Shown here: one piece after another, positions 39,702-46,227 of the stretch
Layout: each line of letters opens with the position of its first letter
Position numbering within the stretch: the first letter of the stretch is position 1
Assembly (NCBI RefSeq): GCF_022376835.1
Contig: NZ_CP084606.1
Span: 124,001-188,000 of the forward strand
DNA length: 64,000 nt
Direction: 5' to 3'
Source of the DNA: Brucepastera parasyntrophica
GTDB lineage: Bacteria > Spirochaetota > Spirochaetia > Treponematales > Treponemataceae
Program-made: the position numbers and the translations under genes
Notes under the pieces: generated by a model
Seen by the model: only the letters and a program-made list of their open reading frames with translations
Databases searched by the model: none
What the model was told of the DNA's origin: nothing

Positions 39702-40486
39702 ATGACGCAACATATAAACTAGCTTGGCGTTTCGCAGCTGTTCTCTCTTGCTGCGTTTGGATTATTGTACTGATAATAAATTTTGCATACTTCAGTACTC
39801 AGAAAACAGGAGTATGGGCGAAAGATTTATTCAATAACATTGCAGCAATATTACTCTATGGTTCGACTGTTATTGCTTCTGTTGTTTTGATTGTAATACC
39901 GCTAAGCTTTTATATTTATGCGTTCTTTTGTTGTCTTCATGGAATTGTACATCTTGTTGATCGAGGAAGTGCGCCGGGTGTATTAATGTATCTTCTTGGC
40001 GTAGCCTTCGCTTTCAAACAAGGATTCTTTGAAAAAGATAAACAAATAAAAATTACTGGATTAATTCTTATTCTTGTTGCAGCAATTCTTTCTCAAATCA
40101 GGAAAGGCTTTCTTCCCTTAATAACTACTACCTTACAATGTCTTTCAGTCTTTATGATCGGCTTTTTACTTGTAATGATTTTCCTTCCGGATCTTCAAAA
40201 AATCATGAAAACCAAAGAGACATCTGTTTTACGCCTTTCACCGACTTTGTTTACATATCGGGATGCAAAGATTCTACAGGATATTATTGTCGGAAAGAAA
40301 TATGAAGCCATAGCAAGTGAACACAATATTGCAGTCAGTACTCTGAAGAATAATCTTTCTTCGCTGTACAAGAAACTTGGCGTCAGCAACAGAAACGCTT
40401 TTCTTGCGAAATATTCCAACTACACAATTAAGCTGGATATTCCCGATCCTGCACCAGGAACCAAACCTTCTTCATGGAGCGAATAA
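39695..40486 (+). CDS. membrane-anchored LuxR/GerE-type transcription regulator
   Basis: A 263-residue protein. The first ~165 residues hold about five or six hydrophobic helices (FAAVLSCCVWIIVLIINFAY; NNIAAILLYGSTVIASVVLI; CLSVFMIGFLLVMIFLPDL). The last ~75 form a cytoplasmic LuxR-type HTH (LFTYRDAKILQDIIVGKKYE, then AIASEHNIAVSTLKNNLSSL and YKKLGVSNRNAFLAKY), with the recognition helix in STLKNNLSSLYKKLGV. It should be a one-component regulator that senses a membrane-associated signal and acts on DNA while anchored. The gene is AT-richer than its partner upstream. Confidence 0.8.
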   Translation: MVNDATYKLAWRFAAVLSCCVWIIVLIINFAYFSTQKTGVWAKDLFNNIAAILLYGSTVIASVVLIVIPLSFYIYAFFCCLHGIVHLVDRGSAPGVLMYLLGVAFAFKQGFFEKDKQIKITGLILILVAAILSQIRKGFLPLITTTLQCLSVFMIGFLLVMIFLPDLQKIMKTKETSVLRLSPTLFTYRDAKILQDIIVGKKYEAIASEHNIAVSTLKNNLSSLYKKLGVSNRNAFLAKYSNYTIKLDIPDPAPGTKPSSWSE

Positions 40487-40492
40487 GAACCG

Positions 40493-40523
40493 GCTGTTCA
40501 GGCAAACCCTGAACAGCTTTTTC
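40493..40523 (+). terminator. intrinsic terminator of the regulator operon
   Basis: A perfect 10-bp stem GCTGTTCAGG/CCTGAACAGC (40493-40502 with 40508-40517) is followed by TTTTTC. Confidence 0.88.
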
Positions 40524-40917
40524 ATTATAGCATAATCAGACCAATATGCGTCTGTTTCACCGGTTTGCTACAACCCCAGGTACTCCATAGTTTTTATCAA
40601 TAGATATATCTTAATGTCACAGGTTTCGCAGGCGGAACCCGCCGGATTATATCCTGGCAGGTCAAGACTGCGGTATTTTGCCGATACCGGTGAAAGGGAA
40701 CGGACAGGGGAGAATCAGGGCTGTTTTTACAGGCAAACCACCCCTGCCTTACAGCAGACCCGGAAACAGAGTAAAAATTACCGGGAAAAGTTGGATAATA
40801 CGCAGGAATGGGCTACAATATATACAGCGGCGGCGGAAAATGTCTCCATATTCCTGAAAGCCGCTGCGTCAGGTTCACCGGCTGCCGGCCGGGATGAATC
40901 AAGGGAGATAGTGAAAC
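40524..40917 (+). other. 394-base gap with one promoter
   Basis: An open frame over part of this stretch has no initiation site and atypical composition, so I do not call a gene. The right half carries the promoter at 40791-40819 and GGGAGA before the next start. Confidence 0.5.
40791..40819 (+). promoter_or_regulatory. promoter of small lipoprotein gene
   Basis: TTGGAT (40791-40796), 17-base spacer, TACAAT (40814-40819), about 100 bases ahead of ATG 40918. Confidence 0.55.
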
Positions 40918-41310
40918 ATGTTAAAACGTATATTATTTGCAGTAGGTATAATAGTCCTGTTTTCTTCCTGTGAAGTCTGGGAAGAATTCTATGACATACT
41001 GAACGCGGTAGACATGGAAGTTGAAAATACATCTTATGCGTTTTCCATTACGGATATTGTTGTAATGAATACCTCGGATCTCAGCTATGTACAGGTATAT
41101 GACAAAAAGACAAACCAGTATGGTTTTCATACTGTTTCTCCGGGCGGAACAGGTTCTTTTTCACTTTCGGGGCTGAGCCTGTATACTACTTACAGAATTA
41201 CCGTTTTCGACAGCTGGAATGACAGCTGGTATTTTGATGTTACCCATAACAACATTTCAGAAATAAGTATAAAATATGACGGATATAATGTAACATACAA
41301 TGCATTTTAA
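40918..41310 (+). CDS. small lipoprotein
   Basis: A 130-residue protein with GGGAGA before the ATG and a lipoprotein signal (KRILFAVGIIVLFSSCE). The mature part is a small beta-rich domain with TDIVVMNTSDLSYVQVYDKK and LYTTYRITVFDSWNDSWYFD, reminiscent of fibronectin-III-like or spectrin-like sandwich folds, but no family is recognised. It is monocistronic. It is probably attached to the outer face of the inner membrane or to the outer membrane. Confidence 0.7.
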   Translation: MLKRILFAVGIIVLFSSCEVWEEFYDILNAVDMEVENTSYAFSITDIVVMNTSDLSYVQVYDKKTNQYGFHTVSPGGTGSFSLSGLSLYTTYRITVFDSWNDSWYFDVTHNNISEISIKYDGYNVTYNAF

Positions 41311-41647
41311 TCCGCTGATAATCTGTATGCAGCAAAAACAGGCCGCCTTTTTATCATTTCTATAGTAATCCCGCTCTGCCAGTGATTCCATTCTTAATGA
41401 AAAATGAAATACAGGAGGCGAGGGAAGGTTGCTTCAGTTTTACAGACGGAGCTGTGCAGTCTGGCGGCCTCGGCACATTGGGGTATTTATTGAGGGTCCA
41501 AGAACCGGCCGGTCGCGGTTCTTGGTGATATATATCTTTCGGCGTACAGTGAGCTGTTCTGTACTTCCAGGGGAAGTATCTTTTCCCCTGGCCTGAACCC
41601 AAAAATATATTGACCTTTTTTTCCGTTTTCTATATAGTAATCCCATT
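41311..41647 (+). other. 337-base gap upstream of tRNA-Val
   Basis: Overlapping minus-strand open frames exist but none has a ribosome site or a recognisable product. Two inverted repeats (around AAGAACCGGCCGGTCGCGGTTCTT and around CCAGGGG/CCCCTGG) could be structured RNA. The right end carries the tRNA promoter. Confidence 0.5.
41610..41638 (+). promoter_or_regulatory. promoter of tRNA-Val
   Basis: TTGACC (41610-41615), 17-base spacer, TATAGT (41633-41638), with the mature tRNA 5' end ten bases downstream. Confidence 0.85.
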
Positions 41648-41720
41648 GGGCGCTTAGCTCAGCTGGTACGAGCGTTTGGTTTACACCCAAAATGTCGGGG
41701 GTTCGATCCCTCAGCGCCCA
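41648..41720 (+). tRNA. tRNA-Val, anticodon UAC
   Basis: A complete cloverleaf: acceptor stem GGGCGCT/AGCGCCC with discriminator A at 41720; D arm GCTC/GAGC; anticodon arm TTTGG/CCAAA with loop TTTACAC (anticodon TAC); T arm GGGGG/CCCTC around TTCGATC. The 3' CCA is not encoded. It has its own promoter and a terminator nine bases after the end. It forms the left edge of an integrase-bearing segment, as expected for a tRNA attachment site. Confidence 0.95.
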
Positions 41721-41728
41721 TCCTCAAA

Positions 41729-41757
41729 AGCCGTCAATGATAGACGGCTATTTTTTT
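41729..41757 (+). terminator. intrinsic terminator of tRNA-Val
   Basis: A 7-bp stem AGCCGTC/GACGGCT (41729-41735 with 41743-41749) is followed by A and seven T. Confidence 0.9.
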
Positions 41758-41889
41758 GCCCTGAAAGGATTTACGCAGCCAATTACCCACGGCTGTATCA
41801 GTCCAAACCTGAAAAAGCAAACATATAGCCTGCTTTCTGTGAAAAACGTCAACAGAAAGACAACAAAAAATTTTCATTTTGGAGGCTGT

Positions 41890-42968
41890 ATGTACAAATT
41901 ATTCAAACGGAAATTTAAAAAAAACGGAAAAGACGTCTATTACTGGTACTACTGGTATTATGATGAGTCCGGCAACCGTATACCAAAAGCCTGTAAAAAT
42001 CCTGACGGTTCCGGGAAAGTGACATTAAAGCGTAATGCGCAGTTGTATATTGATATGCTGAACGTAACTCAAATACCGGAGATAAAGCCTGTCCAAAGCC
42101 CTGTAAACACGCCTGGAGTCGATTTACAGCCGACCTTCGCCGAGTTCACGCACGGAATGTTCCGCCCCGGAGCCGAACATCTTGACCGCTGGTCCCAGCA
42201 TGGAAAAGTATTAAAAGATTCCACTCGGCGGGACCACCGGGACCATCTGGACAAGTTTCTTGTTCCCTGGCTGGGCCATTTGACCTTTCCCGACATTACC
42301 GCGGAACTGGTGGACGATATACTGGTATCTCTCTACAAGACAAATAAGGCGGGGGAGCAGATCGGGCCGTACTCCGCAAGCAAGAAAAACAATATTCTGT
42401 ATACCCTGAACTATGTATTCGCGGAAGCAAAGCGGGCCAAACTGATTCAGTATGCCCCGGATTTTGAAACCTTCCGCCGGCCGAAAACCGGACAGGATAT
42501 TTTACTGGACAGCGAACTTGAATTACTGTTTCCGGAAGATCCGGAACAGCTGGAACATATCTGGTCGTTGACAGGTCCAAGTTTGCGGGATTATCCCGGG
42601 GTAGGGCTGATGCCGGGCGCCCTGAGCTGGTTTGCCGTTTCGGCGGGATTGCGGAGCGGAGAAGCGAGGGGAATGCACTATGATCAATTATATCCCATTT
42701 ATACGGTATTATTGTTGATAAGGCGCTGGATGAGGATGAAAATCTGACGCACTTGAAAAAGGGATCGGAGGCGGACCCGAGGTACCGGGTGGTAATAGTA
42801 CCGGAAAGGACCTGGAGTATACTTGATAAGTACCTCAGTATACTCGGGGTAGTACCAGGGTACTTATTCATGTACAAGGGAAAGTACCTTACTCAGTCCT
42901 TTTTGCAAAGCCGGTTTGCCCGCGCTATGAAAAAGGCGGGTAAATCTATAGGTCATAAAACATATTAG
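41890..42968 (+). pseudogene. tyrosine integrase, truncated before the catalytic C-terminus
   Basis: Starts at ATG 41890 with GGAGG upstream, about 170 bases after tRNA-Val. The N-terminal arm-binding region (YYWYYWYYDESGN), a SAM-like core-binding domain (about 75-200) and the start of the catalytic domain (AVSAGLRSGEARGMHY, holding the first catalytic Arg) are present. One base is missing near 42694-42700; restored, it continues IIVDKALDEDENLTHLKKG. The protein then stops at KKAGKSIGHKTY, so the His-x-x-Arg box and the catalytic Tyr are gone: about 359 residues instead of more than 400. This second loss is not a homopolymer slip, so the enzyme should be inactive. Confidence 0.8.
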
Positions 42969-43453
42969 TCCCGGTGAAAAAGACCGGGAGACATATATAA
43001 TAACACAACTTTCTTTTCTCTTTCATTTGCCAGTAATGTAATATAGCCGTCTGTGTATAACCATTGAACCGTCTTCGTTTTACCGGTATTCCCGGAAGAT
43101 ACTGGAGTTCCATATACAACAGATAATTTCAAAGCCAAATCATCGAATATGGTATTTAAAGCACGCATATTTTTACACTTTATAGAATATGAGCCAGATA
43201 CAAGTCTTGATAGAGAAAATACTGCAATCATAGTAGTTTCATATCCAGAAACTTCTATTTTTTCGTATTTTATTGACTGAAATTCATCCTGATTTTCCGT
43301 TTTATACGGTATGCCTTCTTTTGCAATAAAGTCTTGCATAGTAGTGCCCCAGGAGAAATCCCTGAACTTTACTTCAACTTGTTTCTCGGGCATACCTTCG
43401 CTGAAGGCTTTTACGGATAAAAGGAGAAATAGTACCGGTACTATTTTTTTCAT
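42965..43453 (-). CDS. small exported protein
   Basis: A 162-residue protein on the minus strand, convergent with and overlapping the integrase stop. It has a signal peptide (KKIVPVLFLLLSVKAFSEG). The mature part has FRDFSWGTTMQDFIAKEG, a pattern common in small spirochaetal exported proteins of unknown function, then beta-rich sequence (TMIAVFSLSRLVSGSYSI; TVQWLYTDGYITLLANER). No catalytic motif is seen. It lies within the tRNA-linked segment and may be cargo. Confidence 0.65.
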   Translation of the reverse strand: MKKIVPVLFLLLSVKAFSEGMPEKQVEVKFRDFSWGTTMQDFIAKEGIPYKTENQDEFQSIKYEKIEVSGYETTMIAVFSLSRLVSGSYSIKCKNMRALNTIFDDLALKLSVVYGTPVSSGNTGKTKTVQWLYTDGYITLLANEREKKVVLLYMSPGLFHRD

Positions 43454-43666
43454 GGCATGCCCCAGTATTTAAAAAGTATATTTACAGAAAATTTATTAAA
43501 CGCGGCTTTATTATTCTTTCTTAAACATCGCTTCAACTATTAATTTTTTTTGTCGTCTTTTATCTTGTATTTCAGTTTCTTCTCGAGGATTCTGACAGCC
43601 CCTTATTTTGACACTTTCACTATCAAAATAATTGTTATTTCATTATCCCAATGACTCCATATACTT

Positions 43667-44134
43667 TTATATTTCTATTTCAAATTCTATTTCATCCCTT
43701 ATTTCTATTCCATCTTCCATTTTTGGTATTTCCGGTTTTATTTTCCGTGCTTTTTCCATAGCTTTTATATATATATTTGAGATATGAAAACCTCTTTTTT
43801 GATAAAATCCTAATGCGTGAATATTAGCATTTGATGTTACCAGCCAGACTCTTTTGCACTTCCTTGTTTTTGCAATTTCTTTTATTCTTTCAATTATGCG
43901 TGTTCCGATTCCCTGATTATGAATAAATGTTTCCAGTAAGACTATTTCACAATCTTTTTTTATCATGTAAAGTCCTAATCCGACAATTTTTCCATTATCA
44001 TACGCTAATATTCCATTTAAATCCTGTGCTCTGTATATTTTGCCCCTTGCAACAATTATATCAGAGCCCCAGCCCTTTATTATATCCAATACGGCTTTAT
44101 CATCATTTTGTGTCTTTTCAATAAATTCCATCAT
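43667..44134 (-). CDS. GNAT-family N-acetyltransferase
   Basis: A 155-residue protein with GGGGAAA before the ATG on the minus strand. LLETFIHNQGIGTRIIERI is a close variant of the acetyl-CoA-binding Q/R-x-x-G-x-G/A loop, and VWLVTSNANIHALGFYQKRGF is the C-terminal GNAT signature. The Lys/Glu-rich tail (about 135-155) is unusual. The acceptor is unknown. Its codon use is AT-rich, consistent with accessory DNA. Confidence 0.8.
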   Translation of the reverse strand: MMEFIEKTQNDDKAVLDIIKGWGSDIIVARGKIYRAQDLNGILAYDNGKIVGLGLYMIKKDCEIVLLETFIHNQGIGTRIIERIKEIAKTRKCKRVWLVTSNANIHALGFYQKRGFHISNIYIKAMEKARKIKPEIPKMEDGIEIRDEIEFEIEI

Positions 44135-44289
44135 TTTCCCCTTATATTTTTATATTATAACATGGAGAAATATGGATATGAAATATTTTTCCGGCAGACA
44201 TTCCCGGCTTTGACAGAAAAAAGCCAAACATATAGCCTTGCCTGCTTTTTCGTGATAAAAGTATTATACAAAAAAAGGCGGGATACTAT

Positions 44290-44760
44290 ATGAAAGTGCT
44301 GCTGGTAAACGATACACAACTGGTAAAAATGAAAAGAGAAATAGTGTTTGCGGTGTTAATACTGGCTTTTTTTATTATCGCATCCAGTTCAGGTTCAAAA
44401 AACACTGTACTCGTTTTATCATTAGTATTACTCATTGGCATTTTTCTTTTCAGTTTTTTGTTCAAGAAGAAAATAGAAGTTGATTTATCCGCCAAGACAT
44501 TACTGGTCTATAGTCTGTTCGGTAATATTGAAAAAAAAATACCGCTCATGCAAATCAGGAAAATTATTATAACTGATAAGGACCGGCTCAATAGTTTTGG
44601 AAAGAATAATTATAATACGGAGATTATCTCTTTTTACGATATAAATGATGAGCCGCTCTTTACATACCGGACCAGGGATATACATATTGAAGCGCTGGAG
44701 GAAATCAAAAAAATTGATGACAAAATAACTTTTGAATATATTCAGGATGACCGAATCTGA
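44290..44760 (+). CDS. small membrane protein with PH-like domain
   Basis: A 156-residue protein. Two membrane helices (about 17-34, IVFAVLILAFFIIASSS, and 39-58, VLVLSLVLLIGIFLFSFLF) are followed by a cytoplasmic domain of about 95 residues, mostly beta (KIEVDLSAKTLLVYSLFGNI; KKIPLMQIRKIIITD), ending with a helix; this layout matches bacterial PH (bPH) proteins. No enzyme motif is present. It lies in the accessory segment between minus-strand genes, with a plus-strand orientation of its own. Confidence 0.6.
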   Translation: MKVLLVNDTQLVKMKREIVFAVLILAFFIIASSSGSKNTVLVLSLVLLIGIFLFSFLFKKKIEVDLSAKTLLVYSLFGNIEKKIPLMQIRKIIITDKDRLNSFGKNNYNTEIISFYDINDEPLFTYRTRDIHIEALEEIKKIDDKITFEYIQDDRI

Positions 44761-44811
44761 ATAATCGTTTGAGCAGCTATTTCGGGCCGGTGCCTGAGTT
44801 CCTGTTTCCTT

Positions 44812-45360
44812 CTATTTTTTATCCGCTGTCAAAACTGTGTAGTACTTTTCCCCGTCGTTTATAAAATTCATCGGGTTCATAAGATATATTCTTTCCTTCA
44901 GCTCGGAACTGATAACATCCGCCGGATTTCCGCTTGCCTTCCGTAAACTGAAATTGCTGAAATTTGAAGGAGCGCCTTTGGTATCACCGAATTCATTGTT
45001 TTCGGGAGCGGCACTCTGGCCGAGAACTCCCAGCTGATCAAAGGCCGGCGGGGTTTTGAGAGGCTGTTTGCCCGCAATATAATTAAGATAGACAGCAAGG
45101 TCCATGTCCAGCACAAACTCGCCGGGTGACCCACGGAAGTCAGTATTCAGTTTTATTCCGGTATTGTCCGGTATGTCAAAACCGGCATCCCTTGCTTTCT
45201 GGACGGATTGTATCAGGAATGACTTGAGATAATCCAGGTAATTTGAATCTGTAAGAATAATCCCGTCCGCAGTTTTAAGTTCAAAGCTGTTCAGATAAGC
45301 AGGATACAGGGCCGCAAGCTCTTTTGAGAGCGCATTTTGTCCGGAAGTGATTAAATCCCA
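44812..45360 (-). pseudogene. C-terminal relic of a subtype B tannase/feruloyl-esterase-type hydrolase
   Basis: About 182 residues read open on the minus strand, beginning directly after an in-frame TAG and without a credible start codon. Segments such as LAVYLNYIAGKQPLKTPPAF, GAPSNFSNFSLRK and RIYLMNPMNFIND match the C-terminal part of bacterial subtype B tannase-like alpha/beta hydrolases. The N-terminal ~300 residues with the nucleophilic Ser are absent, and the C-terminus is cut short as well (YYTVLTADKK). A decayed import or a deletion remnant is the best reading. Confidence 0.7.
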
Positions 45361-45483
45361 CTATTTTTAAAGTAATAACCGCATTTTAATTAAGTCAAGA
45401 AATTCCGGGTCTGATCACAATACGGAGCATCATTATAGATATTCTGCTTTCGGAACGGCAGGAAAATACCGACAAGATAAATA

Positions 45484-45568
45484 TAGTCAAATAATTCAGA
45501 TTATTTGACTATTTCTGATTCTAAGTGTTTCTGATATAACGAATTAGTTAATCCGTTATATCAGAAAC
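45484..45568 (+). repeat. dispersed two-hairpin element, copy 2 (family R2)
   Basis: Arm pairs are 45484-45495 with 45500-45511 (12 bp, perfect) and 45527-45541 with 45554-45568 (15 bp, perfect). The linker (GATT-TAAGTG core) and order match copy 1 at 26005-26082. It lies upstream of the DUF2721-like gene. Confidence 0.7.
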
Positions 45569-45613
45569 GTAACGTAAAGGTGTATAGTACTTACTTTATC
45601 AAGGATATTTACT

Positions 45614-46015
45614 ATGGAATTCAATATTACGACTCCGGCACTGTTATTTTCTGCCATTTCACTTTTACTGCTTGCCTATACAAACCGTTTTTTAACCCTG
45701 GCAAGTCTGGTCCGGCAATTTGTTTCACTGTATGCAGAAAAGAAAGAAGATAATATCCTCAAACAAATCAGTAATTTCAGAATCAGGCTGACTCTGATTA
45801 AATATACCCAGCTTTTGGGGGTGCTCAGTTTTCTGTGCTGCGTTTTCTGTATGTTTTTAACCCTGTTCGGAAAAGTCTTCATCGCCGAGCTTATTTTCGC
45901 CCTGAGCCTTATTCTGATGATGGCGTCATTGCTGTGTTCTCTGTTTGAGATATTCATTTCGATCGGGGCCTTAAAACTTGAATTAACACATATATACGAA
46001 GAAACCCAAAAATGA
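45614..46015 (+). CDS. DUF2721-like small membrane protein
   Basis: A 133-residue protein with CAAGGAT before the ATG. The N-terminal TTPALLFSAISLLLLAYTNRF is typical of DUF2721 proteins; two further membrane helices follow at about 62-82 (LGVLSFLCCVFCMFLTLF) and 88-115, with a basic loop between. Function is unknown. The upstream two-hairpin element lies within 50 bases of its start and may affect its expression. Confidence 0.7.
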   Translation: MEFNITTPALLFSAISLLLLAYTNRFLTLASLVRQFVSLYAEKKEDNILKQISNFRIRLTLIKYTQLLGVLSFLCCVFCMFLTLFGKVFIAELIFALSLILMMASLLCSLFEIFISIGALKLELTHIYEETQK

Positions 46016-46038
46016 ATACACTGACAGATTCAGGCATA

Positions 46039-46106
46039 TGTACTTAGAGTACAAAAAAAAGTACTTTGGTATATTTAGAGTTAAAAAAGGTACTTCCAAA
46101 GTACAA
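46039..46106 (+). promoter_or_regulatory. cluster of GTAC-containing inverted repeats
   Basis: A perfect 15-base palindrome TGTACTTAGAGTACA (46039-46053) is followed by three further GTAC sites, two of them forming GTACTT-cc-AAAGTAC. They lie upstream of uvrA and look like operator sites, but no cognate regulator can be named. Confidence 0.4.
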
Positions 46107-46192
46107 ATCTGAGTTATAATAGTATACCGGCCTGTTTTTCCGGTTTTACTATGCTTTTTGTATGTAAAAACTGCCGGATATCCTGGGGTTTA

Positions 46193-46221
46193 TTGACCGC
46201 GGGGACAACAACAGGTATTAT
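46193..46221 (+). promoter_or_regulatory. uvrA promoter, apparently leaderless
   Basis: TTGACC (46193-46198), 17-base spacer, TATTAT (46216-46221), then only six bases to ATG 46228. No ribosome-binding site is present. Confidence 0.65.
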
Positions 46222-46227
46222 TTGTCT

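Noticed and set aside
40614-40973. Plus-strand frame of about 120 codons before the small lipoprotein
   Set aside because: No initiation site, low-complexity product, and it overlaps the promoter and start of the lipoprotein gene.
41360-41690. Overlapping minus-strand frames upstream of tRNA-Val
   Set aside because: They overlap the tRNA promoter and in part the tRNA itself, overlap each other in different frames, and show no family motif.
41692-41889. Upstream extension of the integrase into the tRNA gene
   Set aside because: It would start inside the tRNA and cross its terminator; ATG 41890 has GGAGG directly upstream.
41648-46200. Search for a right attachment site (repeat of the tRNA-Val 3' end)
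   Set aside because: I saw no copy of the T-arm/acceptor sequence to the right of the integrase, so I do not define element borders.
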